The notes under the pieces: model-generated | Seen by the model: only the letters and a program-made list of their open reading frames with translations | Database searches by the model: none | Told to the model about the DNA's origin: nothing | Part shown: positions 51,796-60,097 of the stretch, in pieces | Layout of the letters: every line of letters begins with the position of its first letter | Numbering within the stretch: position 1 is the first letter of the stretch | Assembly (NCBI RefSeq): GCF_017676385.1 | Contig: NZ_JAFFZN010000004.1 | Span: 62,001 to 126,000, forward strand | Source of the DNA: Streptomyces spirodelae | GTDB lineage: Bacteria; Actinomycetota; Actinomycetes; Streptomycetales; Streptomycetaceae | Length of the DNA stretch: 64,000 bases | Reading direction: 5' to 3' | Program-made: the position numbers and the translations under genes

Positions 51796-53079
51796 TCAGG
51801 CACCCGCCGGCGCACGGCGATGCCGTGCGAACCGGCATGGGGCGAAGGGCCGGGCTGTGGCGGCGGCGTCGGAAGACCGCCGGCCGCCTGCGATGAGGGC
51901 CGCGATGAGTTCCGCCGTCATCGGCGCCAGGGTCACGCCCAGCATGCAGTGCCCGCTGGCGACCAGCACGTTGTCCTTTCCGGGCAGGGGGCCGACGACG
52001 GGCAGGCCGTCGGGCGTCATCGGACGCAGGCCCGTCCAGCCGCGCGGCTGTGTGCTCGCGGGGAAGTCAGGAAGGAACGCGTGGGCGGAGCGGACGATGC
52101 CGCGCAGCCGATGGGGATCGACGGCCCTGCCGGAGCTGCCGAACTCCATGGTTCCGGCGAACCGCAGCCGGTCCGACAGAGGTGTCACAGCCACCTTTGC
52201 CTCACCGAGGTAGACCGAGTGCCGCAGCGTCACGGGGCCGTCGGTGACATCGAAGCCGTACCCCTTGCCCGGCTGGATGGGCAGCGGGAATCCGGCCAGC
52301 CGGGACAGCGGGCCGGTATGTGCTCCGGCGGCGAGGACGAAGACATCCCCGCTGATCTCGTCCCGTCCGGCGCGGGCCGATGTCGCGGCCGGTCCCCGGA
52401 AGTGGATGTCATCTACCCGGGCGTTGCGCACAAAGTGGACACCGAGCTGTGCGCAGCGCTCTTCCAGGCCCTTGAGCAGCCGGACCGGGTCGACGTGGCG
52501 TTCCTGTGCGCACCGGAGGCCCGCCCGTACGTGCGGCCCCAGCGCCGGTTCGAGGTCCCTGAGTTCGTCACCGGAGAGGGGAACAGCCGTGTGGCCGATC
52601 CGCTCCAGGGGCGCTGTCTCCGCCTGGTACGCCCGCATGGCTTCGCGGGTGTGAAAGGCCATCAGCTGGCCCGTGCGGTGGTACTCGAAACGGACGCCGT
52701 CCTTGTCGTACGCGTCGAACAACGGGACCGTTCGCGCGTTCAATGCCGTCAGGGCTTCCACGCCGTGGTGGAAGTCGCGATGGTTGCAGTGACGCAGCAG
52801 GCTCGCCATGAAGCGCACATGCGCCGGTCGCAGCGAGGGGCGGACGTAGAGGGGACTGTCCTTCCTGGCCATCCACCGCAGGGCCGCCCCGGCCATGCCA
52901 GGGGCGGGAACGGGAGCCGACATGATGGGCACGATCCACCCTGCGTTGTTGACGGACGTCCCGGCCGTACCGCCACTCGCCGCGTCCACCACGGTGACGG
53001 CGAGCCCGTCGCGGGCGAGTCGGTAGGCGGTGGCCAGTCCGATGACGCCGGCACCGACGATCACTGCGCTGTCTGCCAT
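51796..53079 (-). CDS. FAD-dependent D-amino acid oxidase/dehydrogenase (DadA-like)
   Basis: 427 aa. The N-terminal FAD motif ADSAVIVGAGVIGLATAYRLARDGLAVTVVDAAS is followed by NNAGWIVPIMSAPVPAPG, a stretch typical of actinobacterial DadA-like D-amino-acid dehydrogenases, and a C-terminal GWTGLRPMTPDGLPVVGPLPG. It oxidises an amino acid to the imino/keto acid. In the same divergon as the ornithine-cyclodeaminase-like protein, it could oxidise D-hydroxyproline or the proline formed (inference). The last ~30 residues look like a run-on tail. Confidence 0.88.
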   Translation of the reverse strand: MADSAVIVGAGVIGLATAYRLARDGLAVTVVDAASGGTAGTSVNNAGWIVPIMSAPVPAPGMAGAALRWMARKDSPLYVRPSLRPAHVRFMASLLRHCNHRDFHHGVEALTALNARTVPLFDAYDKDGVRFEYHRTGQLMAFHTREAMRAYQAETAPLERIGHTAVPLSGDELRDLEPALGPHVRAGLRCAQERHVDPVRLLKGLEERCAQLGVHFVRNARVDDIHFRGPAATSARAGRDEISGDVFVLAAGAHTGPLSRLAGFPLPIQPGKGYGFDVTDGPVTLRHSVYLGEAKVAVTPLSDRLRFAGTMEFGSSGRAVDPHRLRGIVRSAHAFLPDFPASTQPRGWTGLRPMTPDGLPVVGPLPGKDNVLVASGHCMLGVTLAPMTAELIAALIAGGRRSSDAAATARPFAPCRFARHRRAPAGA

Positions 53080-53139
53080 TGCTGCCCCTTCGCGGATGGG
53101 CCCGGAGCGAGTCCGGTCAGTTACGGAAGGCGAGTCCGA

Positions 53140-54060
53140 TCAGTCGAGGAACTTGTCGGTCAGAAGGCGGGCGACGGCCCAGTCCTGCATGGCGACGCCG
53201 ACGGTCTTGAACACCGTCCGCCTGGAGTGATTCGCCGAGGTGCCGGTCAGCGCGGTGCCCAGCTCGGTGAGAGCGTCCTTGGTGAGAACGCCGGCTTCGA
53301 GGGCGTGGATGATCTCGCCGGACTCCGCCAGGATCGCGTCGAGTTCGTCGATGACGACGGTGCTCGTGGCGAGCAGCTCGTCGGGCAGCTCGCGCATGGT
53401 GGGTCGGTACGCGCCGATGGCGTTGACGTGTACCTGTGCGGGAAGGGCCGGCTCCGGGAAGAGCGGGCTGGTCGCGTTGGTCGCGCAGCAGACGATCTCG
53501 GCTTCCTCCACGGCCGCCGCGGCGTCTTCAGCCGTCCTCAGATCCACGCCGGGCAGCTCGGATGCCAGCATCTCGGTCAGTCCCAGGGCACGCTGCGTGT
53601 CGGTGTCAACGACGGTCAACCGGTGCAGTGGCCGGACCGCGTGCACGGCGCGGACCTGGTCGGGGGCCTGTGCGCCCGCTCCGATGAGGGTGAGCCGTCC
53701 GGCTTCGGGCGGGGCGAGAAGGTCGGTGGCGACGCCGACTGCCGCGCCGGTGCGCAGGGTGGTCACCGTGCTCGCGTCGGCGACCAGGCTGTCCAGGCGG
53801 CCGGTCTCGCTCCAGACGACGGTGCCGGCGATGGCGGGCTTTCGTCCGAAATCGAGACTCAGCGTCTTGATCATGGCGGACGAGGTAGGACGGTGATGCG
53901 CTGACATCACCAGGAACTGTCCGTCCCGCAGCGCGGTACGGGTGGGCATCTCGAACTCGCCCTTGGCCAGGTCGATGAAGCCGCTGCGTACCGCGTCGAT
54001 CGCCTCGCTCATCGGCACGGCCGCGCGGATGTCGTGTTCGTCGACGGTGATGGTCTTCAT
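53140..54060 (-). CDS. Ornithine cyclodeaminase/mu-crystallin family protein, candidate pyrroline-2-carboxylate reductase
   Basis: 306 aa. Substrate-binding half PTRTALRDGQFLVMSAHHRP with SAMIKTLSLDFGRKP; Rossmann motif LTLIGAGAQAPDQVRAVHAVRPL; FPEPALPAQVHVNAIGAYRPTMRELP. The family includes ornithine cyclodeaminase, alanine dehydrogenase and the Delta1-pyrroline-2-carboxylate reductase (LhpI) that follows cis-3-hydroxyproline dehydratase. Aconitase X subunits lie just across the GntR gene, so the reductase role is favoured. ATG 54060 lies 22 bp after an operator shared with the symporter. Confidence 0.88.
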   Translation of the reverse strand: MKTITVDEHDIRAAVPMSEAIDAVRSGFIDLAKGEFEMPTRTALRDGQFLVMSAHHRPTSSAMIKTLSLDFGRKPAIAGTVVWSETGRLDSLVADASTVTTLRTGAAVGVATDLLAPPEAGRLTLIGAGAQAPDQVRAVHAVRPLHRLTVVDTDTQRALGLTEMLASELPGVDLRTAEDAAAAVEEAEIVCCATNATSPLFPEPALPAQVHVNAIGAYRPTMRELPDELLATSTVVIDELDAILAESGEIIHALEAGVLTKDALTELGTALTGTSANHSRRTVFKTVGVAMQDWAVARLLTDKFLD

Positions 54061-54082
54061 GGCACCCCCAGAGGTCGGTGAT

Positions 54083-54102
54083 GTAAGGTATTACACCTCA
54101 CA
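54083..54102. promoter_or_regulatory. Candidate GntR/FCD operator upstream of the reductase
   Basis: On the minus strand, TGTGAGGTGTAATACCTTAC. It matches 48111-48130 at 19 of 20 bases and has a TGTAA-ggta-TTACA dyad nearby. A shorter TGAGGTGT copy lies at 54150 on the plus strand at the GntR start codon, suggesting autoregulation. Confidence 0.65.
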
Positions 54103-54155
54103 ACGCAGAGCAAGGGAGCGTCGACCCTCTGGAGGTTCCGTGTTATGTATGAGGT

Positions 54156-54848
54156 GTGACCACTTCGCGCCCGTCGGCGGGGCCGGCGACCAGCCCCCAG
54201 CTCAAGTCAGTCAGTCTCCGGGAGCAGGCGCGGGACGCGGTGCGGACCCGGATCGTGCTGGGGCAGATCGAGCCCGGGCAGGTGGAGAGCGTCATCAACG
54301 TGGCCGCGACGCTCGGCGTCTCCGTCACCCCGGTCCGAGAAGCGATCATGGACCTCGCGAATCTCGGCATGGTCGAGATCATCCGCAACCGCGGCTTCCG
54401 GGTCCCCGTGCTCACCGAGCACGATCTCGACGAAATCTTCCACATCCGCACGATGCTCGAAGTGCCCGCCATGACCGAGCTCGTCAAGGTCCTGGACGGG
54501 GCAGCCGTGCCGGAGTTCCGGAAGCTCGCCGGGCAGCTCACCGACGCCGCACGCGAAGGGGACCTCATCTCCTTCCTCGACCTGGACCGGCAGTTCCACC
54601 TCGGCCTGTTGGAACTGCTGGGCAACCGCCGCCTTGTGGCCATGGTCGGCCAACTGCGCGACCAGGCCCGTATGCGGGGGCTGCAGAAGCTGGCGGATCA
54701 AGGGGAGCTGACCCAGTCCGGCGAGGAGCACATCGCGATCGTGGACGCCATCGAATCGGGGGACGGGGAGCTGGCCGCCGACCTGATGCGCAGGCATCTC
54801 GCCCACAGTCGCGGAATCTGGGCAGGCCGGGTGGAAGCCGACTCCTGA
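54156..54848 (+). CDS. GntR family (FCD-type) transcriptional regulator
   Basis: 230 aa. Winged HTH (LREQARDAVRTRIVLGQIEPGQVESVINVAATLGVSVTPVREAIMDLANLGMVEIIRNRGFRV) and an FCD effector domain (EIFHIRTMLEVPAMTELV, FLDLDRQFHLGLLELLGNRRLVAM, EEHIAIVDAIESGD with metal-binding His). The GTG start has no convincing ribosome site and follows a -10-like TTATGT closely, so the mRNA may be leaderless. It is the best candidate for the regulator that reads the shared 20-bp elements. Confidence 0.9.
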   Translation: MTTSRPSAGPATSPQLKSVSLREQARDAVRTRIVLGQIEPGQVESVINVAATLGVSVTPVREAIMDLANLGMVEIIRNRGFRVPVLTEHDLDEIFHIRTMLEVPAMTELVKVLDGAAVPEFRKLAGQLTDAAREGDLISFLDLDRQFHLGLLELLGNRRLVAMVGQLRDQARMRGLQKLADQGELTQSGEEHIAIVDAIESGDGELAADLMRRHLAHSRGIWAGRVEADS

Positions 54849-54907
54849 GACGAATGCGGCCCGGCCCCTCCCACAAGCCCGGCGCCGTTGAAGAGGAGGT
54901 TTCCCCG

Positions 54908-56161
54908 ATGACCGCACTGCGGCTGACCGGTGACGAACAGGCGATGCTCGACGGCGAGGCGGGTGAGGCAGTCGCGATCGCGATGCGCCTGGTGGTCGGG
55001 GTGGCCCGGGCGGGCGGCGCACGGGAGCTGCTGCCGGTCGGCTCCGTCCACGTCGACGGCTGCCTGTACCACGGACCAGCCGGGCTCGACCTGGCGGAAC
55101 GGCTGGTGAAATCGGGCGGCGAGGTGGCCGTGCGTACGACGCTCAACGTCGGCTCCCTCGACCTGCTGCACCCCGGTCTCGTACGGGCCGACACAGCGCT
55201 CGCCGACGGCGCGCGGCGGCTGATGGACGCCTACGTCGCGCTCGGTTGCGAGCCCACCTGGACATGCGCGCCCTACCAGCTCTCCCACCGCCCGGCCTTC
55301 GGCACGCATGTCGCATGGGCGGAGTCCAACGCCATCGCCTTCGTCAACTCGGTACTCGGTGCCAGGACCGACCGGTACGGGGACTTCCTCGACATCGCCG
55401 CTGCGCTGACCGGACGGGTTCCGGCAGCCGGGCTGCACCTGGACTCCGAGCGCCGCCCCGTGCTGGTGCTCGACTGCTCCACGGTCCGCGCGGACCTGTG
55501 GGAACAGCACGCCGCCTGGGCGGCGCTGGGCATGCTGCTCGGCGAGAAGGCGGGCACCCGTGTCGCCGCGCTGACCGGGCTGCCCGGCTCGCTCGACGAC
55601 GGGGTCACCGAGGACCGGCTCAAGGCCCTCGGTGCGACAGCTGCCTCCGCGGGCGGCGTCGCGCTCTTCCACGTCGTGGGCGTGACGCCGGAAGAGGTGA
55701 CGACCGACGGGCTGCCGACGCACGCGGTCACCACCGCCGACTTGCTGGCGGCGCGTGGCCGGCTGTCCACCGCAGCGGACGGCCTGATCGACGCGGTCAG
55801 CCTCGGCACACCGCACTTCTCCGTCACCGAGTTCGCCGCGCTGGCCCGCGAGGTGGGCGAGGGTCCGCGCTTCGCCGTACCGGTCTACGTCTCCACCAGC
55901 CGTGCCGTACTCGCCGAGGCCACCCGGCTCGGACTCCTCGCCCCGCTGGAGGCGGCGGGCGCACGGATCGTCACCGACACCTGCACCTACCTCACCCCCG
56001 TACTCGACCCCGGCGTACGCACCGTGATGACCAGCTCGGGCAAGTGGGCCTGGTACGCGCCCAACAACCTCGGCATCGACACCGTGCTGGGCAGCCTCGC
56101 GGAGTGTGTCGCCTCCGCCTGCGCCGGAGAGGTGGTACGCGATGACGACGCCTGGAGCTGA
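54908..56161 (+). CDS. Aconitase X catalytic (large) subunit, candidate cis-3-hydroxy-L-proline dehydratase
   Basis: 417 aa, full-length AcnX large domain: LTGDEQAMLDGEAGEAVAIAMRLVVGVARAGGARELLPV, VHVDGCLYHG, CAPYQLSHRPAFGTHVAWAESNAIAFVNSVLGART and a C-terminal TDTCTYLTPVL with MTSSGKWAWYAPNN. The cysteines that hold the Fe-S cluster in AcnX (CLYHG, TCAPYQ and DTCTY) are present. Type II AcnX enzymes dehydrate cis-3-hydroxy-L-proline to Delta1-pyrroline-2-carboxylate. GAGGAGG lies 6 nt before ATG 54908. Followed by its small subunit after 3 bases. Confidence 0.9.
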   Translation: MTALRLTGDEQAMLDGEAGEAVAIAMRLVVGVARAGGARELLPVGSVHVDGCLYHGPAGLDLAERLVKSGGEVAVRTTLNVGSLDLLHPGLVRADTALADGARRLMDAYVALGCEPTWTCAPYQLSHRPAFGTHVAWAESNAIAFVNSVLGARTDRYGDFLDIAAALTGRVPAAGLHLDSERRPVLVLDCSTVRADLWEQHAAWAALGMLLGEKAGTRVAALTGLPGSLDDGVTEDRLKALGATAASAGGVALFHVVGVTPEEVTTDGLPTHAVTTADLLAARGRLSTAADGLIDAVSLGTPHFSVTEFAALAREVGEGPRFAVPVYVSTSRAVLAEATRLGLLAPLEAAGARIVTDTCTYLTPVLDPGVRTVMTSSGKWAWYAPNNLGIDTVLGSLAECVASACAGEVVRDDDAWS

Positions 56162-56164
56162 GCT

Positions 56165-56614
56165 GTGACGCCTGCACCCGAGACGCCTGCACCCGGGCTG
56201 TACGGCCGCACCCTGCACGTCGGCGAGGCCCGGGGCGCGGTGCTCCACCTCGACGAGCCGCTGTCGTTCTGGGGCGGTGTCGGCGAGGACGGCACCGTGG
56301 TGGACGTGCACCACCCTCAGCACGGCCAGTCGCTCACCGGGCGCGTCGTGGTGATGCGCTCCGGCCGGGGATCGAGCTCGTCCGCGGCGGTGCTCGCCCA
56401 GCGCCTCCAGGACGGCACCGCACCGGCCGCGCTGGTCCTCGCCTCCTGCGACACCATCCTCGTCGTCGGGGCACTGGTGGCCGCGGAGTTGTACGACGTG
56501 CACCTGCCGATCGTCCAGGCCGACCCGGAAGCGATCACCACCCTGGCAGGCCACGTACACGTGACCGCGCGCCTGTCCGGCGAGGCGCTCGTACGGGGCG
56601 GCGCCTGCGCCTGA
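56165..56614 (+). CDS. Aconitase X small (swivel) subunit
   Basis: 149 aa, GTG start 3 bases after the large subunit. Contains the swivelling-domain elements LHLDEPLSFWGGVGEDGTVVDVHHPQHGQSLTGRVVVMRSGRGSSSSAAVL. The SGRGSSSS stretch holds the serine that serves as base in AcnX enzymes. Together with the upstream gene it forms the heterodimeric type II enzyme. Confidence 0.9.
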   Translation: MTPAPETPAPGLYGRTLHVGEARGAVLHLDEPLSFWGGVGEDGTVVDVHHPQHGQSLTGRVVVMRSGRGSSSSAAVLAQRLQDGTAPAALVLASCDTILVVGALVAAELYDVHLPIVQADPEAITTLAGHVHVTARLSGEALVRGGACA

Positions 56615-56665
56615 GCAGCCCCGCCGGGGGTGTGCTCCTCAGCGGCACAAGTGGTCCGGCCGGTC

Positions 56666-57109
56666 TCAGGACGGGGTGCACGCCTGGGCGACGGAAAGGC
56701 TGTTCTCGTAGAGGTGGTGACGGGTGATCCGCCCATCCTCGACGGTGAGGCGCAGGGCGAACGGCCCCTCGAAGGACTTCCCTGTCGCCCGTACCGTGCC
56801 CGACAGGTGCCCCATCAGGACGGCATCGGCGCCGTCCACCAGGAATGTGTCCACGGAAGCGCGCGTGTCCTCGGCCACCGTGTGCTCGGCCAACTCCGCT
56901 GCCTGCGCCGCGCATTCGGCTCCGGTGGAGCGCGGCCGGATCCATGGGACGCCGGGGTTGTCCGCGAGCAGCCAGTCGACCTCGTCCGCGAAGAGCGCGA
57001 CGAGTCGCTCGCCGTCACCGGCCAGCCGCGCGTACAGGAAATCCTGGACGACACGACGGGTGGCCTCGGCGACTGAGTCCGCTGCGGTGTCGGGCGGAGT
57101 GACGGTCAT
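56666..57109 (-). CDS. SnoaL-like (NTF2-fold) protein
   Basis: 147 aa, single SnoaL-like domain: VVQDFLYARLAGDGERLVALFADEVDWLLADNPGVPWIRPRSTGAE, FLVDGADAVLMGHLSGTVRATGKSFEGPFALRLTVEDGRITRHHLYENSLSV. Members are small polyketide cyclases, isomerases or ligand carriers, and many have no known substrate. ATG 57109 has AGGAG upstream. Not obviously linked to the AcnX genes, which it faces. Confidence 0.88.
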   Translation of the reverse strand: MTVTPPDTAADSVAEATRRVVQDFLYARLAGDGERLVALFADEVDWLLADNPGVPWIRPRSTGAECAAQAAELAEHTVAEDTRASVDTFLVDGADAVLMGHLSGTVRATGKSFEGPFALRLTVEDGRITRHHLYENSLSVAQACTPS

Positions 57110-57232
57110 GGCGTGCTCCTCTGGTCTGTGGTGCCGGAACTTGTCCGGGTCCCGCTCTGACGTGCACCACACTGCCGGGCCGGGGAGCGCGGGTCGATTA
57201 CGTCAGGGGTAAAGGCCGGGGCCGCCGCTTCC

Positions 57233-58504
57233 TCATCCCCCGGCTCCATCGACCACGGAGGCGATGCGGGTGACGGCCTCGACCAGCGTCTCGGGCGCGC
57301 AGGCGAAGTTGAGACGGGCGAAACCGCGCCCTCCGGTGCCGTAGCCGAGTCCTGAGGTGAGAGCGACCCGTGCGGTCTCCAGCAGATGCGCGGCGGGATC
57401 GTCGGCCCCGTCCCGGGCTTCCGGGCTTCGGCGGTCCGAGGGGCTCCGGGGACTTGGGGGGAGGCGGGGGAATTGGTCACGGAAGTCCAGCCAGGCGAGG
57501 AACCCCGCGCCCGGCGGGCGGTAGCCCACTCGCGGGAGGTGCTGGGTCAGCAACTGGCCCAGTAGCCTCCGGTTGTGGTCGAGCGCCTCCACGACCTCGG
57601 CCAGCCACGCGTCACCGTGCTCGTACGCGGCGACGGTGGCGAGCACACCCAAGTGCCCCGTACGGAAGAGGGAGTGCGGTGAGAGGCGGTCGACATACCG
57701 CTTCGGGGCCGGATGAGCGGTGACGACGGTGGCCGCCTTGAGCCCCGCCAGGTTCCAGCCCTTGCTCGCGGAGTGGAACGCGAAGCCCCGGCGACGGGCC
57801 GCGTCCGACACGGAGAGGAACGGGATGAACTCCGCGCCGGGGAGGGTGAGCGGTGCGTGGATCTCATCGGAGAGGACGTGGACACCGTACCGGTCGGCCA
57901 GTTCGGCGAGCGCCGCCAGCTCCGACCGGCTGTGCACCAGCCCGAGAGGATTGTGCGGGTTGCACAGCAGGTACGCCACGGTCTGCGGCGCGGCGAAGGC
58001 TTCCTCCAGCGCGTCCAGATCGAGCCGCGGTTCTCCGCCGCTGCCGCTCCTGGAGGTGAGGGGAGCCTCCACCGGCAGGGCGCCGACCTCCCGTATCCAC
58101 CAACTGAACGGCTCGTACACCGGCAGGCTCAACACGACTCCGTCACCGGGGGAGACCAAGCGGCGCAGCGTCTCCACGATGCCCAACCCCACGTCCGTGA
58201 CCGTCCGGACGTGCTCCGGGTCGACCGCCCAGTCCCACGCGCGACCGGCGTAACCGCACAGCGCGAGGGCGAGATCCCGGGTGGGAGCCGCGTAGCCGGC
58301 GTCGGAGCGGTCGATGGCCTCGCGGAGCGCCTGGACCACCGGCTCGGCCAGTACATAGTCCATTTCCGCGACGGGGAGCGGCAGCACGTCCACCGGATGG
58401 CTCCGCCACTTGGCGCTGCGGCGGCGACGGAGAGTGGCGAGAGGAGGGACGAGAGGGGGCACGCGAGGAGCGGAAGAGGAGTCGAGGGAGCTCTGTGTCG
58501 TCAT
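57233..58504 (-). CDS. PatB/MalY-type pyridoxal-phosphate C-S lyase
   Basis: 423 aa of the MalY/PatB fold: WRSHPVDVLPLPVAEMDYVLAEPVVQAL, DAGYAAPTRDLALAL, YLLCNPHNPLGLVHSR, HVLSDEIHAPLTLPG and the PLP lysine in FHSASKGWNLAGLK. The family cleaves cystathionine or cysteine conjugates, as in methionine metabolism and detoxification. The middle insertion (PSPRSPSDRRSPEARDG) is a disordered loop. Divergent from an AraC regulator that may control it. Confidence 0.88.
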   Translation of the reverse strand: MTTQSSLDSSSAPRVPPLVPPLATLRRRRSAKWRSHPVDVLPLPVAEMDYVLAEPVVQALREAIDRSDAGYAAPTRDLALALCGYAGRAWDWAVDPEHVRTVTDVGLGIVETLRRLVSPGDGVVLSLPVYEPFSWWIREVGALPVEAPLTSRSGSGGEPRLDLDALEEAFAAPQTVAYLLCNPHNPLGLVHSRSELAALAELADRYGVHVLSDEIHAPLTLPGAEFIPFLSVSDAARRRGFAFHSASKGWNLAGLKAATVVTAHPAPKRYVDRLSPHSLFRTGHLGVLATVAAYEHGDAWLAEVVEALDHNRRLLGQLLTQHLPRVGYRPPGAGFLAWLDFRDQFPRLPPSPRSPSDRRSPEARDGADDPAAHLLETARVALTSGLGYGTGGRGFARLNFACAPETLVEAVTRIASVVDGAGG

Positions 58505-58558
58505 AGGGCGATCCTGCGGTCCTCCGCGGTCGCACCGCTTCCGATAAATTGCCGACTG

Positions 58559-59395
58559 ATGACGAAAACCCGCCACGCCGGCTCTGCGGGCCTCACCCCG
58601 CGCTGCTCCCCGCGTCACTCCCCGCGCGCCGTGACGCGGACGATCGCCCTGCCGCCGGGTGCCGAGGTCGACGCTCACTGGCACGACGAGCACCAGATCG
58701 TCTATGCCGGGCGCGGCGTCGTCTCCGTCACCACCCAGGCCGGGAGCTGGGTCGCACCCGCAACGCGTGCCCTATGGGTTCCGGCCGGTACACCGCACCA
58801 GCACCGTGCCTACGGCACGACCGACCTCCATCTGGTGGGGCTGCCGGTCCAGGACAACCCGCTCCGGCTCGACCGTCCGGCCGTACTCGACGTCAGCCCG
58901 CTGCTGCGGGAACTCCTCCTCGCCTACACGGGGAGCTCTCCCGACGCGGGGAGTCCCGCCGAACGGCGGGACTCCCGGGGCACCGCCGCGGAGCGCCGAC
59001 GGCTGCGCGCGGTACTGCTCGACCAGCTACGGCACTGCGCGGGTCAGCAGCCCGTCCACGTACCGACCGCCACGGATCCGCGACTGGCCGCGGTCTGCGG
59101 ACTGCTGCACGACGACCCCGCCGACGGCCGCACCTTGGCCGAGCTCGGTGCCGCCGTCGGGGCCGCAGAGCGCACCCTGAGCCGCCTCTGCCGCGCCGAG
59201 TTCGGTATGAGCTTCCCGCAATGGCGCACCCAGCTACGCCTCCACCACGCCCTGCGGCTCCTCGCCGAGGGCAACTCGGTGACCACCGTGGCCCACCGCT
59301 GCGGATGGGCATCGAGCAGCGCCTTCATCGACGTCTTCCGCCGCGCGTTCGGCCATACGCCGGGGCGGCAACCCGCACGCCATACTGTCGAGTGA
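58559..59395 (+). CDS. AraC family regulator with N-terminal cupin domain
   Basis: 278 aa. Cupin ligand domain (ALPPGAEVDAHWHDEHQIVYAGRGVVSVTT, WVPAGTPHQHRAYGTTDLHLVGL) and the AraC HTH pair (TLAELGAAVGAAERTLSRLCRAEFGMSFPQWRTQLRLHHALRLLAEGNSVTTVAHRCGWASSSAFIDVFRRAFGHTPG). ATG 58559 lies 54 bp from the divergent PatB gene. Confidence 0.92.
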   Translation: MTKTRHAGSAGLTPRCSPRHSPRAVTRTIALPPGAEVDAHWHDEHQIVYAGRGVVSVTTQAGSWVAPATRALWVPAGTPHQHRAYGTTDLHLVGLPVQDNPLRLDRPAVLDVSPLLRELLLAYTGSSPDAGSPAERRDSRGTAAERRRLRAVLLDQLRHCAGQQPVHVPTATDPRLAAVCGLLHDDPADGRTLAELGAAVGAAERTLSRLCRAEFGMSFPQWRTQLRLHHALRLLAEGNSVTTVAHRCGWASSSAFIDVFRRAFGHTPGRQPARHTVE

Positions 59396-59423
59396 AGGGT
59401 ACGGCGGAGAAGGGACGGCAGAC

Positions 59424-59987
59424 GTGGGTAACAGCGCTCTCCTCGTGATGGACGTCCAACGGGACATCGTGGACATCGCCGACGTCGGCTCCGGGTATCT
59501 GCCGCGGCTGCGCAGGGCCATTGACGGCGCCCGCGCGGCGGGGCTCCCCGTGATCTATGTGGTCATCGGTTTGCGGCCGGGCCGGCCGGAGGTCAGTCCG
59601 CGCAACAAGGTGCTCACCAACGCCGTACGGGCCGGCCTGTTCACCGAGGGCGAGCCGGGCACCGGAATCCACGACGACATCGCGCCCCAGCAGGGCGAGA
59701 CCGTGATCACCAAGAGGCGGGCCAGCGCTTTCTCGGGCAGTGACCTGGACTTGGTGCTCAGAACCCGCGGTATCGACAGCCTCGTTCTCACGGGAATCGC
59801 CACCAGCGGTGTAGTGCTCTCCACCCTGTGCCAGGCCAACGACCTGGACTTCGGTCTCACCGTCCTGGCGGACGCCTGCCTCGACACCGACCCCGAGGTG
59901 CACCAGATGCTCATCGACAGGCTGTTCCCGCGGTGGGCAGAGGTCGTCACCGTCGAGGACTGGCTCGCAGACATCACACCGCGATAG
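59424..59987 (+). CDS. Isochorismatase-fold hydrolase lacking the catalytic cysteine
   Basis: 187 aa. Asp of the first motif in LLVMDVQRDIVD and Lys in VITKRRASAFSGSDLD. Where amidase-type members have Cys (TGVATNxCV), this reads TGIATSGVVLST. Members without the Cys act as isochorismatase or ligand-binding proteins, so nicotinamidase-type activity is unlikely. The GTG at 59424 follows the AraC stop by 28 bases and may be in its operon. Confidence 0.85.
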   Translation: MGNSALLVMDVQRDIVDIADVGSGYLPRLRRAIDGARAAGLPVIYVVIGLRPGRPEVSPRNKVLTNAVRAGLFTEGEPGTGIHDDIAPQQGETVITKRRASAFSGSDLDLVLRTRGIDSLVLTGIATSGVVLSTLCQANDLDFGLTVLADACLDTDPEVHQMLIDRLFPRWAEVVTVEDWLADITPR

Positions 59988-60009
59988 ACAGAACCCGCCA
60001 CCCCCGACC

Positions 60010-60043
60010 CAGCACCAGCACCGGCAGCACCAGCACCAGCACA
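60010..60043. repeat. CAGCAC-type microsatellite
   Basis: AGCACC/CAGCAC units repeat about five times with one interruption (CCGG) between two convergent genes. Slippage-prone; no coding role. Confidence 0.75.
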
Positions 60044-60097
60044 GCGGTCAACCGATGCGAGCGCAGCTCGGCCGTGCCCCGGCCCGGACCCGAATGC

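Noticed and set aside
60010..60043. Repeat array as an origin or regulatory element
   Set aside because: Simple CAGCAC microsatellite between convergent genes, best explained by slippage.
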